A stretch of 64,000 nucleotides of DNA. Origin: Calditrichia bacterium. GTDB taxonomy: Bacteria > Calditrichota > Calditrichia > RBG-13-44-9 > J075. The translations under genes were made by a program, and so were the position numbers. The DNA is taken from positions 24,933 to 88,932 of the forward strand of contig JANQRS010000014.1 in the NCBI GenBank assembly GCA_028284445.1, read 5' to 3'. A model generated the notes under the pieces. It was given only the letters and a program-made list of their open reading frames with translations. It was not told the DNA's origin and made no database searches. Shown here one piece after another: positions 1 to 8,937 of this stretch (position 1 is the stretch's first letter; every line of letters starts with the position of its first letter).

Positions 1-1
1 T

Positions 2-1729
2 GGAAAAGATGGATTCCTTGGTGCGCCATATATATTTCTGCGTGACGTCTTCGAAATCGTCGTCTTCTCAATGATTTTTGTTGCCGGCTTCCGACGCCTG
101 TTTATCCGCCCGGAACGCATTACGCTGTCCTGGGATGCAGCCCTGATTCTCAGCCTGATTGGTCTGCTGATGCTTACAGATTTCTTCATCAATGGGGCAG
201 AAGTGGCCCTGCACGGTGAGACCAGTGAAGCCTATTCATTTATGGCGCATGTCATGGGCAATCTTTTTCAATCGATGGGGCTGTCTGCATCGACCTTGAC
301 GTCGATTTTTCATGTCAGTTGGTGGATACATATGGTTGACCTGCTCTTTTTCCTGGCCTATCTGCCTATCTCTAAACACTTCCACGTGGTTACTTCCGTA
401 TTTAATGTCTTCTATCGCAATCTCGAGCCAAGCACCCTGCCCCATATGGACCTGGAAGATGATGACCTCGAGAATTTTGGCGTTTCGCAGATTGAGCAGT
501 TTGACTGGAAAGACATCATGGATGTTTATACCTGCACGGAATGTGGCCGTTGTCAGGCTGCCTGCCCTGCCTATGCGACAGAGAAACCGTTGTCGCCGAA
601 GAAGGTAAATGAGGAAATGCGCGAGCACCTTTTCGAAAAGACACCGTGGCTGCTGCAAATGACCGGGCAGGGCGATGGTGATGTCGAGATATATGATGGT
701 CCGAATCTGGTTGGTGAGGTGATCAAGGATGAAACCATCTGGTCCTGCACCACGTGCAAAGCCTGTGAAGAAGCTTGCCCGCTCTTTATCGATTTTATCG
801 ATCGTTTCGTGGAAATGCGTCGCCACCTGGTTCTTGAAGAGAGCCGCTTTCCATCCGAATTGACCAATATTTTTAAGAATCTTGAGAATAGTGGTAATCC
901 CTGGGGGATCGCCGCAGAAGATCGCGAAAAATGGATGGACGGTCTGGATATTCCGAAAATGCGCGACAAGTCGGAGGAAGTGGAATATCTATTCTTCGTT
1001 GGCTGCGCCGGTGCTTTTGACCAACGTAGTCAGAAGACTGTTCAGGCACTCTCGGAAATCCTCAATCAGGCGGGCGCCAATTATGCCGTGCTTGGTAAAG
1101 AGGAAACCTGCACAGGCGATCCGGCTCGTCGGGTTGGCAACGAGTATCTCTATCAGATGATGGCCATGCAGAATGTTGAAATGCTGAATGAGAAAAGCTT
1201 CAAGAAGGTCATTACCAGCTGTCCACACTGCTACAATACGATTCGAAATGAATACCCGCAGCTTGGCGGTAACTTCGAAGTGCTTCATCATACCGAAGTG
1301 ATAGCTGATTTGGTCAAGCGTGGTAAAATCCAACTGACCGGCAGCATCGACAAGACCATTACTTACCACGATTCCTGTTATTTGGGCCGTCACAATGATA
1401 TCTACGACTCACCCCGTGACATCCTGTCTGCGATTCCCGGTGTGAAGCTGGAAGAGATGCCACGTTCGAAAAATAAGGGATTTTGCTGCGGCGCCGGCGG
1501 TGGAAGAATGTGGCTTGAAGAAGACAAACCTCGCGTGAATCAAAACCGGGTTGACGAAGCGGCAACGGAAACCAATGCCAGTCTGGTTAGTACCGCCTGT
1601 CCTTTTTGCTCAATTATGGTTGACGATGGGATCAACGAAACCGGACGGCAAGAGCAGTTGGAAACGCGAGACATTGCCATCCTGGTCGCTGAATCGATGA
1701 ACAAGAACGGTAGCAAAAATGGAAGCTAG
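2..1729 (+). CDS. HdrD/GlpC-like iron-sulfur electron-transfer protein with membrane N-terminus, 5' partial
   Basis: The frame is open to the left edge, so the true start lies outside the window; the ATG at 71 falls inside a membrane segment and is not a convincing start. The visible N-terminus is hydrophobic and resembles the HdrE/NarI-like membrane part of such fusions. Two ferredoxin-type 4Fe-4S motifs follow (CTECGRCQAACP at residue 155 and CTTCKACEEACP at 226, numbered from position 71), then two CCG domains, the second with FCCGAGGG at 471-478. Known relatives move electrons between the quinone pool and soluble partners such as ETF or disulfide systems. No partner gene is visible here, so the electron partner is unknown. 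It ends 3 bases before the stop of the convergent DUF1223 gene. Confidence 0.85.
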   Translation, partial: GKDGFLGAPYIFLRDVFEIVVFSMIFVAGFRRLFIRPERITLSWDAALILSLIGLLMLTDFFINGAEVALHGETSEAYSFMAHVMGNLFQSMGLSASTLTSIFHVSWWIHMVDLLFFLAYLPISKHFHVVTSVFNVFYRNLEPSTLPHMDLEDDDLENFGVSQIEQFDWKDIMDVYTCTECGRCQAACPAYATEKPLSPKKVNEEMREHLFEKTPWLLQMTGQGDGDVEIYDGPNLVGEVIKDETIWSCTTCKACEEACPLFIDFIDRFVEMRRHLVLEESRFPSELTNIFKNLENSGNPWGIAAEDREKWMDGLDIPKMRDKSEEVEYLFFVGCAGAFDQRSQKTVQALSEILNQAGANYAVLGKEETCTGDPARRVGNEYLYQMMAMQNVEMLNEKSFKKVITSCPHCYNTIRNEYPQLGGNFEVLHHTEVIADLVKRGKIQLTGSIDKTITYHDSCYLGRHNDIYDSPRDILSAIPGVKLEEMPRSKNKGFCCGAGGGRMWLEEDKPRVNQNRVDEAATETNASLVSTACPFCSIMVDDGINETGRQEQLETRDIAILVAESMNKNGSKNGS

Positions 1730-1732
1730 GGC

Positions 1733-2605
1733 CTAGCGATCCGCGCTTTGAGGTGAATTCTCGCTGATGTCCGATGTTTCGGCGCGGGCAGCTGCAACAA
1801 TTTTCATCGTTCCCTTCTCCTGCGCATAGACGATGCATTCCATATCATTTGCGGAGGTGTTTTCCGGCAGGGACAGCGTTACAGTTTCCTGATCCTGTCC
1901 GGTCAATCGGAGAGACTTGAAATCGCGAACCACGTTCGCATGCACCAGGTGCCGCCCACGATTTTCCCCCCGGGAAACGTCATTTGCCACTTGGCGCTGA
2001 ACCAGGGCGACATTGAGACGATTTCCCTCGAATGCCTTCAAATTGCCGATCAAAACCGTGATGCGCTGATCTGCCGTCACTGTCGATGTCGTCAGCTCGC
2101 CTGCCGGAATACTTTTCTTCAATGACCGCTCGATACTACTTTTGGCCTGCTGTCGGCGTGATCCAACAAATTCATCGTTGCCGTTCACGATCATTTGTGG
2201 CGTATAAATTCGCGAGCTGCGAAAGGCCTGCGCGTAGCGACGCTGCCGGTCTGACCACGCCTGATCGCTGAATGGATCTTTCCAACCGAGATAATCCCAA
2301 TAATCAACGTGAAATGACAGAAGGTAGACCGGCTGGTCCTTATAGGCAGTCGCAAAGTCGTTTAACAGGCGATCCGCCGGAGGGCAGCTGGAACATCCCT
2401 GTGAGGTAAAGAGTTCAACTACCGCGAACCCGCTGGCGCTTGTGGTCTCAGGCGCTTCTGAAGAAATTGCCTTGCCGGCGGAAATGGTGAGAAACGCGAT
2501 AAAGAGAAAGCAGGCAAAAGAGGCGATTCCCAAAAAGTTTGCTGCGAGGGACGTCGAGTTTAGAAATGTCATTGGTGTTTTCATGGCTTTTCCATCCAGG
2601 TTCAT
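1733..2605 (-). CDS. Exported DUF1223 thioredoxin-fold protein
   Basis: About 290 residues. A hydrophobic stretch at roughly residues 26-43 looks like an uncleaved anchor or signal peptide. It is followed by the DUF1223 hallmark VVELFTSQGCSSCPPADRLL with cysteines C71 and C74 in a CxxC arrangement, which is typical of a thioredoxin-like fold; further conserved blocks are HVDYWDYLGWKDPFS and YTPQMIVNG. The family is common in Gram-negative bacteria and has no firmly established reaction; a periplasmic redox role is an inference from the CxxC. The start could be the ATG at 2605 or the in-frame ATG at 2584, which has a GGATGGA-like site before it. It is convergent with the Fe-S gene to its left. 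Confidence 0.85.
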   Translation of the reverse strand: MNLDGKAMKTPMTFLNSTSLAANFLGIASFACFLFIAFLTISAGKAISSEAPETTSASGFAVVELFTSQGCSSCPPADRLLNDFATAYKDQPVYLLSFHVDYWDYLGWKDPFSDQAWSDRQRRYAQAFRSSRIYTPQMIVNGNDEFVGSRRQQAKSSIERSLKKSIPAGELTTSTVTADQRITVLIGNLKAFEGNRLNVALVQRQVANDVSRGENRGRHLVHANVVRDFKSLRLTGQDQETVTLSLPENTSANDMECIVYAQEKGTMKIVAAARAETSDISENSPQSADR

Positions 2606-2780
2606 GATTGATAAGGCTTACCTGTATTCTAAATTCAACATACAATGGATTTTCAGTGAAAGTATCACATATTCCTCAACAGTTTCTAATATACATGAGA
2701 AGTAAGAATAATCTCGAACCACTTGTGTGGATTGCGCTGACGATACTATATTCTCCACATCATATTTTAAGGATGGACAA

Positions 2781-3644
2781 ATGACGCAAGCGTCGAATTT
2801 CAGCAAGCTGGTCTATATTGTACTACTAATTAGCCTCAGTTCACTAAGCGCGCAGGTGATTTCCAGCAAGGTCACACTTCAAGCGGACCGTCTATTGCCG
2901 CAAGAAAGAGAGCTATTGCAGGAGATTCCGCCACAGCTTGAGAATTACATTAACAGCCACGAATGGTCTAACTCTTATCAAAAGATCGTTATTGATATGC
3001 GAGTGAACTTCGTTATCGAAACGGTGACTCAAAGGGGCTCAGAGCAGGTCTTTCGTGGCAGATTGGTGGTTAATTCACCGTCCGGAGAAAACTTCCTGGA
3101 TCGCGGGATCGAATTTCCTTACCAGCGTGGACAGGGATTTCAGCACCAGCGTTCGCTGTTTGATCCCTTGCTTTCCGTTGTGGATTACTATGTGTATATG
3201 GTCATGGCCGGCGAACTGGATGCCTATTTGCTGAAGGCCGGAACCTTATTCTATGAAAAAGCCAAAACCCTGGCGGACCAGGGGCAGGTTAGCAACTACT
3301 CGATCGGCTGGCGTAGCCGCCTCGAAGAAGTGCAGCTGATTACAGACGGTGACCATGATCCGCTGCGTGAAACAAAGTTCTACTATTACGAAGGCCTCTT
3401 CTATATCGAACAATATCAGGATGAAAATAAAGGCCGCGAAATGGCAAGCAAAGTGACCGAGCTTCTGGAAAGAGTGTATCGGCGTAAGCCAAATAGCTCG
3501 GCGCTGAAGCGATTCTTTGATTCTCATTACCAGGAGTTCTGCGGCCTTTTTGTATACGACCTGGACCGAAGCAATCGCGACATGATGATGAGAATTGATA
3601 ACCGCCGTAGTGAAATCTATGACGCTTGCGGTCAATCCGAGTAA
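2781..3644 (+). CDS. DUF4835 / PorD-like protein (type IX secretion associated)
   Basis: 287 residues with a cleavable-looking signal peptide ending near SLSAQ. The body matches the DUF4835 family in order: a KVTLQ strand, an ENYINSHEW helix, the FDPLLSVVDYYVY block, a GWRS block, and a C-terminal VYRRKPNSSALKRFFDSHYQEF block. In Bacteroidota this family is PorD, a protein required for type IX secretion and gliding. The frame extends 5' to 2727, but the ATG at 2781 is preferred because AAGGA lies 8 bases before it and it places the signal peptide at the very N-terminus. It probably forms a transcription unit with the downstream lipoprotein gene and rnhB. The T9SS link fits the sorting-domain protein at 28454. 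Confidence 0.8.
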   Translation: MTQASNFSKLVYIVLLISLSSLSAQVISSKVTLQADRLLPQERELLQEIPPQLENYINSHEWSNSYQKIVIDMRVNFVIETVTQRGSEQVFRGRLVVNSPSGENFLDRGIEFPYQRGQGFQHQRSLFDPLLSVVDYYVYMVMAGELDAYLLKAGTLFYEKAKTLADQGQVSNYSIGWRSRLEEVQLITDGDHDPLRETKFYYYEGLFYIEQYQDENKGREMASKVTELLERVYRRKPNSSALKRFFDSHYQEFCGLFVYDLDRSNRDMMMRIDNRRSEIYDACGQSE

Positions 3645-3680
3645 CAGCTGATGATGACGGAAGTAAAAGTAGGAATGTAT

Positions 3681-5234
3681 ATGCTGATCCGACGATTTGT
3701 TGTTTTCCTGATTTTGGGCTCTTGTTTGATGTATTTGGGCTGTGGTGAGGACGGTCCATCAAATGTTGATGAACAGCGCCTCCGTGCGGTGCTTTTTGAT
3801 AACCCCACCAATCTGGATCCGAGAACCTATTCTGATGCCGTTTCCTTTAGGGTAATAGAACAGGTGTATGACTACCTGGTTCGCATGGATTCAACCGGAT
3901 TTCCGAAGCTGCAGCTGGCAGAAAAACTGGAAACCCCGGACGATAAGACCTACATATTCACCATTCGCAGGGGCGTAAAATTTCACGATGGACAGCCCTT
4001 GAGCGCTTACGATGTTGCCTTTACATTTCAGTCGATAAAGGACCCCACGCTCAACGCCCCGCTTCGCACGACTTATGAAATTATCGAGACCATTGAAGTC
4101 CAGGATTCCTTCCGCGTAAAATTCAGCTTAAAGCAAGCCTATGCGCCGATTTTGGCCGACCTGGAGGTCGGTATTGTGCCGAGGCATATCGTTGAAGCAG
4201 GCAGTATCGATCTGAAGCGAAATCCGATTGGCAGCGGACCGTTCAAGTTCAAGGAGTGGTCGAATGATGCGTACCTGCGCTTGACTGCCAACCCGTATTA
4301 CTGGCGGGGCACACCCGGATTGAATGAGATCGAGTTGAAGATTCTGCCGGAGGCCACCACCCAGGTTCTTGCTCTCGAGAACGGTGAAGTTGACTTCCTG
4401 CTGAACAATTTCCCGGAGAGTCATTTACCACGCTTTGAAAAGAATGACCGCTTGATGATTAAGAAAAGCCCCGGTTCAAATTATGTCTATCTTGGCTTGA
4501 ATCAGGAAAACAAATACCTGTCAAATAAGCAGGTCCGTAAGGCGCTGGCGCACGCTGTCGATTTCCAAGCGATGGTCCGCAGTCTGTTTTTTGATTTGCA
4601 TCGTCCGGCGAATTCAGTGCTCAACAAAAAACACTGGGCCTATAATCCGGCATTAACCCCCTATGAATTTGATCCGGAAAAAGCCAGGACACTTTTGGAT
4701 GCGGCCGGCTATCCGGACCCGGATGGCGATGGTCCGGAATCTCGCTTTGGGCTGGTATATAAATGCACCGATAAGCTTTCCAGCCGCCAAAAAGCCCAGG
4801 TGGTTCAACAGCAGTTGAAGAACGTTGGAATAGATGTTGAAATAAAGAGCTTCGAATGGGGCACTTTTTTCGACGATATCAAGAAAGGTCGCTTCGACTT
4901 ATTCTCGCTGTCTATCGTTGGTGTTTATGAGCCGGCAGTGTATGAACACTTCTTTCATTCCCGCAGCATCGGCACTTCCAAGAATCGTATCGGCTACCGA
5001 AATTCGGAAGTAGATGAATTGATCGACAAGGCGAAGACCGCCATCGACATCGAAGAGCGTAAGAAATACTACTACCGCATTCAGGAAATCCTGCAGGATG
5101 AACTGCCGGTGATTAGCATGTGGCATGAAACGAATTTTGCGGCCATTGATCGTCGTCTCGAAGGCTTCGAGATTTATCCGGCAGCTGAATGGAAAAGCCT
5201 GCACAAGATGCGCTTCCAAAGCGTGGCTGAGTAA
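3681..5234 (+). CDS. Extracellular solute-binding protein, family 5 (peptide/nickel ABC type), lipoprotein
   Basis: About 517 residues. The N-terminus is a short basic-hydrophobic signal with cysteines at 15 (LGSC) and 21 (YLGC) that could carry lipid. The SBP_bac_5 fold is clear: LDPRTYSDAVSFRVIEQVYD, the YIFTIRRGVKFHDGQPL motif, IGSGPFKFKEW, and YLGLNQENKYLSNKQVRKALAHAVD. These proteins capture oligopeptides or similar ligands for an ABC importer of the Dpp/Opp type. No permease or ATPase gene lies next to it, so the transporter is either elsewhere or this is an orphan binding protein. The frame opens at 3651, but AGGA 6 bases before the ATG at 3681 supports the chosen start. rnhB starts 5 bases after the stop. 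Confidence 0.88.
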   Translation: MLIRRFVVFLILGSCLMYLGCGEDGPSNVDEQRLRAVLFDNPTNLDPRTYSDAVSFRVIEQVYDYLVRMDSTGFPKLQLAEKLETPDDKTYIFTIRRGVKFHDGQPLSAYDVAFTFQSIKDPTLNAPLRTTYEIIETIEVQDSFRVKFSLKQAYAPILADLEVGIVPRHIVEAGSIDLKRNPIGSGPFKFKEWSNDAYLRLTANPYYWRGTPGLNEIELKILPEATTQVLALENGEVDFLLNNFPESHLPRFEKNDRLMIKKSPGSNYVYLGLNQENKYLSNKQVRKALAHAVDFQAMVRSLFFDLHRPANSVLNKKHWAYNPALTPYEFDPEKARTLLDAAGYPDPDGDGPESRFGLVYKCTDKLSSRQKAQVVQQQLKNVGIDVEIKSFEWGTFFDDIKKGRFDLFSLSIVGVYEPAVYEHFFHSRSIGTSKNRIGYRNSEVDELIDKAKTAIDIEERKKYYYRIQEILQDELPVISMWHETNFAAIDRRLEGFEIYPAAEWKSLHKMRFQSVAE

Positions 5235-5239
5235 GACTG

Positions 5240-5860
5240 ATGAGCGACATTCCTGACAATCTTTCCATTGAACATTTGATCTGGCAATCCGGTATTACTC
5301 GAATTGTCGGCATCGACGAAGCCGGTCGTGGCCCGCTGGCCGGCCCGGTCGTAGCAGCTGCGGTGATTTTTGAGCCCTATGCCTACATTGAAGGCGTCAC
5401 CGATTCCAAAAAATTGAGCGCCGCTCGTCGCGAGCGATATTTTGATTTAATAAAGGAACACGCCATTGCTTATGGTATCGCCGGCGTTGATAATGTTGAA
5501 ATTGATCGCATCAATATTCGGCAGGCGACATTCAAGGCGATGCGGATGGCCCTGGGCAGGTTAAAGCAAACGCCGGAATACATGTTGGTTGATGGCGAAG
5601 AATTACCAGGCGGTCTTTATCAGCAGGAAGGGCTGATAAAAGGGGATAGTCGCAGCTTCACAATTGCCGCGGCATCTATCCTGGCCAAAGTGACTCGCGA
5701 TAAAATGTTACTCGATTTCCACGAGGAATTCCCGCAGTATGGATTTGACCGGCATAAGGGATATGGCACGAAAGAGCATCGCCAATTGATCTTACAGCAC
5801 GGTCCTTGCAAATGGCATCGGAAGACGTTTTTGAGGAAGTTGTTAGGAGAAAAGAACTAA
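5240..5860 (+). CDS. rnhB: Ribonuclease HII
   Basis: 206 residues, the normal size. Catalytic residues are visible in VGIDEAGRGPLAGPVVAAAV (D26, E27) and in MLVDG; other family blocks are DSKKLS and GDSRSFTIAAASILAKVTRD. The enzyme cleaves the RNA strand of RNA-DNA hybrids and removes misincorporated ribonucleotides in the cytoplasm. It begins 5 bases after the solute-binding protein gene, so the two are probably cotranscribed. It ends about 30 bases before the 3' end of the convergent YkgJ-like gene. Confidence 0.95.
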   Translation: MSDIPDNLSIEHLIWQSGITRIVGIDEAGRGPLAGPVVAAAVIFEPYAYIEGVTDSKKLSAARRERYFDLIKEHAIAYGIAGVDNVEIDRINIRQATFKAMRMALGRLKQTPEYMLVDGEELPGGLYQQEGLIKGDSRSFTIAAASILAKVTRDKMLLDFHEEFPQYGFDRHKGYGTKEHRQLILQHGPCKWHRKTFLRKLLGEKN

Positions 5861-5888
5861 ATCCCAAATTCCAAACCCAAACCTATAA

Positions 5889-6311
5889 TCACTTCCTCCG
5901 CCGCATCTGCTTCACGAGGGCTTCGATTTCTTCGCCACTCCATACGCGGCCCTCACCAATCCCCGGGCAAACTTGTGCTGCAGCATTCCAGCGATAGGCA
6001 GATTTGACGATTTCAGGCCAGAAGGGGTAGGTTCGGCACTGAACCGGACGCACAGGATATACCTGGCAGCGCCCTTCCTCCAGGAAAATGCAGTCTCCGT
6101 TCTCGTAAGAATTCAGTTCGAAAATGTCATCCTTCTGTGCCTTCAGGATAAATTTTTCGCGAAAATCCCCGACGTCCATTGCCAGATATTCGGCCATGTT
6201 TTCCATGTCTTGTCTGGTTAATTCCACGACACCGTCGGGATGACTGCAACACTGGCCGCATTCAGTGCAGCCAAATTTCAAACCTTGTTTATAAAACTTC
6301 TCTCTGGGCAT
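5889..6311 (-). CDS. YkgJ-family cysteine-cluster protein
   Basis: 140 residues. Conserved cysteines occur as GCTECGQCC (C15, C18, C21, C22) and again in CIFLEEGRCQVYPVRPVQC and CRTYPFW, the standard pattern of the YkgJ/UPF0153 family, which is proposed to bind zinc or an Fe-S cluster. Molecular function is not established. The start ATG at 6311 lies 6 bases after the stop of the DUF1232 gene upstream on the same strand, so the two form a small operon. Confidence 0.85.
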   Translation of the reverse strand: MPREKFYKQGLKFGCTECGQCCSHPDGVVELTRQDMENMAEYLAMDVGDFREKFILKAQKDDIFELNSYENGDCIFLEEGRCQVYPVRPVQCRTYPFWPEIVKSAYRWNAAAQVCPGIGEGRVWSGEEIEALVKQMRRRK

Positions 6312-6317
6312 GATAGA

Positions 6318-6749
6318 CTAATTTGTGGGGTGTGCGGCGCCATTTGCGGATGGCGTAATATTGTTTTTTTGGAATGAATCAAAGCGGGCAATTTCATCTT
6401 TGATGGCATTGGCCACCAGACCGATTACAGTAGCGTCATCGACAAAGCCCAGACCGGTAATGACATCCGGGATAACATCCAGCGGGTTGAGAAAATAAAT
6501 GATGGCAGCAACCATCAACACCAGGGTTTTCCAGGGGATGAGCCGATATTCGCCGCGACGGTATGCCCCCAGCATCCTGAGAAGGATTCGGAGATCATGC
6601 CAGAAAGAGCCGATCTTTTCGCGGTTGTCGTTTGCCTTGTTAATTGCGCGTCCAACAACCTGATCAATTTCTTCCTCTTTTTTGAGGACTTCTTCGGCCT
6701 TTTTGGAGGCGTCTTCAATGCCTTTTTTTATTTTCCCGGAACGTTTCAT
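6318..6749 (-). CDS. DUF1232 (YkvA-type) small membrane protein
   Basis: 143 residues. The first 50 residues are charged and probably coiled coil; the second half carries the DUF1232 core, IIYFLNPLDVIPDVITGLGFVDDATVIGL, with one or two membrane segments (around residues 75-95). The function of this family is unknown. It is the first gene of a two-gene minus-strand unit with the YkgJ-like gene. The region upstream (6750-7009) is AT-rich and holds the promoters of this gene and of the plus-strand gene at 7010; no clear operator was recognised. Confidence 0.85.
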   Translation of the reverse strand: MKRSGKIKKGIEDASKKAEEVLKKEEEIDQVVGRAINKANDNREKIGSFWHDLRILLRMLGAYRRGEYRLIPWKTLVLMVAAIIYFLNPLDVIPDVITGLGFVDDATVIGLVANAIKDEIARFDSFQKNNITPSANGAAHPTN

Positions 6750-7009
6750 CTTAATTTTTGATATCAGAAATAAGTGATGATGATATCTATACAGAATTAT
6801 TGTAAAATATACATTCGTGCTGCTTGGTTTGAACGGCTCCTGATTCGAACGTGCCTACATTACTGATATTCAAGCAGATATTCCTAACATGTCGCTTGAA
6901 CAGATGCTGAGAAAGTTATGATCGTGACTGCGCTAAGACAAGCAAAAATATCTTCCTGTGATTGTCTCTTGTTGTTCCTAATCATTCCCAATGAGTATAT
7001 TGGTGGATC

Positions 7010-7684
7010 ATGAGGGGAATTATTAAATTCGTCTTCGCCTCGTTTTGTCTGCTTGGCATTTTCGGCTATACTGATGCCCTCACGCAGGTTGTTCGGCGGC
7101 AGCTCCAGGATGCGGATATCTATTTCACCTTTGTCCTGGGCGCGATTATCTACATTATCATGTGGCTGGCCTTTTATTCCCGAAAAGAGCGCTTTTGGAG
7201 CATTATTGAGCACGAGATGACACATGCACTCTTTGCTCTCCTTTCCCGCAAAAAGATACATTCTCTTTCTGCCAGTCGTGATGGGGGGCGGGTTGAAATA
7301 GAGGGGGAAAATTTCATGATTGCCCTCTCTCCATACTTCTTTCCGCTTCTTGCAATGATCGTGGTAATATTGAAGCCTTCCATTTTGCCTCAATACCAGT
7401 GGATTCTAAACGGGGTAATGGGGTTTGCCTTTATGTCTCACTTGTTGCACATGACCAAGGAATTCCACCCTGCGCAACCGGATCTCCGGCGAACCGGAAT
7501 GTTATTTTCCCTGATCGTTGTTGTTTTCTTTAATTTGTTCTTTTTTGGGGTATGCCTTGCTGCACTGGATGGCGAATGGTCTTTAATAATCAACTTTATT
7601 CGCAGCGGATTCGATAAGACCGCGATGTTTGTTAGCGGCCTGTTTTACGGGTTTTATGAAAATGCTATCAGGGGATTGTTTTGA
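7010..7684 (+). CDS. Integral membrane protein with HExxH motif (M50-like metallopeptidase candidate)
   Basis: 224 residues with about five or six predicted membrane helices (around residues 5-22, 40-55, 100-122, 128-140, 163-185 and 205-220). The motif IIEHEMTHALFALL at residues 66-79 contains HEMTH (68-72), a zinc-site HExxH next to a membrane helix, as in M50 site-2 proteases and related putative zinc metallopeptidases. The expected downstream zinc ligand motif is not obvious, so proteolytic activity is only an inference. The last 17 bases overlap the 3' end of the convergent phosphatase gene. Confidence 0.65.
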   Translation: MRGIIKFVFASFCLLGIFGYTDALTQVVRRQLQDADIYFTFVLGAIIYIIMWLAFYSRKERFWSIIEHEMTHALFALLSRKKIHSLSASRDGGRVEIEGENFMIALSPYFFPLLAMIVVILKPSILPQYQWILNGVMGFAFMSHLLHMTKEFHPAQPDLRRTGMLFSLIVVVFFNLFFFGVCLAALDGEWSLIINFIRSGFDKTAMFVSGLFYGFYENAIRGLF

Positions 7685-8192
7685 TCGCACCTGGTATATT
7701 GTCACGAACCGTTTGCCGAATGATTGGCCAAATGCGCTTGATTTCGCTTTTTATTTCTTCAAATGTTGCCTGATAAAATTCTACGCGCTTCCCAAATGGA
7801 TCCTGAATTGTTACGCTCGCGCCGGTGTTCTCGCGCATGTATTCACGCAGCGTAAAGATCTTGCTGGAATGATGCGGGAAAATTTCGCTTAAGTCTGTTT
7901 TTTGATTATAGGACATACAAAGGATGAGGTCTGACTCATTCATCTGGCGCAGTGCGATTGGCTGTGACATGTGGTCGCTTACATCGTAGCCGTTCTCGGC
8001 ACAAACCTGTTCCGTGAAGCGGGCTGCAGACATGCCACTTGCGGCCATCGTGCCAGCGGAATCAATCAGTATTTCGTTTGTCAAGCCGTCGCGATCAACC
8101 AAATCCTGCATGACACATGTTGCCATAGGGGTACGACAAATATTCGCTGTACACACGAATAAGATGCGGTATTCATTCGTTTCAAGGGCCAT
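7668..8192 (-). CDS. Low-molecular-weight protein (tyrosine/arginine) phosphatase
   Basis: 174 residues. The P-loop is FVCTANICRTPMA with nucleophile C14 and R20 (CxxxxxR); the general acid is expected in the IQDPFG segment near the C-terminal third. A Thr replaces the first position usually filled by Gly in CxGNxCR, and Thr is found after the Arg, as in YwlE-like arginine phosphatases. The gene sits next to a tsaC homologue, as ywlE sits near ywlC in Bacillus, which supports but does not prove a YwlE-type protein arginine phosphatase. Confidence 0.82.
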   Translation of the reverse strand: MALETNEYRILFVCTANICRTPMATCVMQDLVDRDGLTNEILIDSAGTMAASGMSAARFTEQVCAENGYDVSDHMSQPIALRQMNESDLILCMSYNQKTDLSEIFPHHSSKIFTLREYMRENTGASVTIQDPFGKRVEFYQATFEEIKSEIKRIWPIIRQTVRDNIPGAIKTIP

Positions 8193-8295
8193 AAAAATCC
8201 AATAGCTAAGTAATCGAACGCTGCAACTCTTTAGAGAGAGTCGCTGTTGGTCTCAAAAAATTAATTCTTAGTCTGTCCAGGTGATTTCTTCGAAT

Positions 8296-8937
8296 CTACA
8301 CATTTCGAAATAGAATTTCAAATGCTTCTGCGGAAAATTTACCTTCGCGGAAACAATCAAATGTGCCGCTTTCCAAGTCCAGGCTAATGATAGTTGATGG
8401 CAGGCCTTCGCGGCATGGACCGGCATCAACCAGAATATCCGCGCCGGAGGCTATCTGTGCTTCAACATCAGTTGCAGAAACCGGCGGTGGTTGCCCGGCA
8501 GAGTTGGCGCTGGTCGTAATGATCGGTGCACCCGCTGCCTCAACCAAAGCCAATGACAACTGATGGTCCGGGAGACGGAAGCCCAGACTTTCAAACTGAT
8601 TCCAGAAGTCAAGTTTAAACGTCTGTTGATGGGCCAGAATCAAGGTGACAGGCGCCGGATACAGCGTTTCCAGCAACTTCTGAAGCTTTGGCGTCGACCA
8701 GCCAAGCATATCCACAATCTGCCTGGTGTCAGAAACCAGCAGTGAATAGGGCTTGTCGGGCGCCCGGCCTTTAAGTGCCGTGAGGCGCTCAATTCCTTTT
8801 GATGAATCCCAACGTACTGCCAGGCCGTAGACCGTTTCCGTAGGATGACATACAATCCCGCCATTTTGCAGCACGTTTCCGAGTTCTGTCAATTGGTTAG
8901 GGGAGAGAGGATCATCCCCCAATTGAATCCGGTTCAT
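8296..8937 (-). CDS. tsaC: L-threonylcarbamoyladenylate synthase (Sua5/YciO/YrdC)
   Basis: About 213 residues. The YrdC domain is recognised by GGIVCHPTETVYGLAV near the N-terminus, ALKGRAPDKPYSLLV, and TTSANSAGQPPPVSA in the ATP/threonine pocket region. The enzyme makes threonylcarbamoyl-AMP from Thr, bicarbonate and ATP for the t6A37 tRNA modification. The frame also has an ATG at 8949, but GAGGA lies 6 bases before the ATG at 8937, so the latter is preferred. The start overlaps the end of the upstream heptosyltransferase gene by about 26 bases, implying cotranslation. Confidence 0.9.
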   Translation of the reverse strand: MNRIQLGDDPLSPNQLTELGNVLQNGGIVCHPTETVYGLAVRWDSSKGIERLTALKGRAPDKPYSLLVSDTRQIVDMLGWSTPKLQKLLETLYPAPVTLILAHQQTFKLDFWNQFESLGFRLPDHQLSLALVEAAGAPIITTSANSAGQPPPVSATDVEAQIASGADILVDAGPCREGLPSTIISLDLESGTFDCFREGKFSAEAFEILFRNV

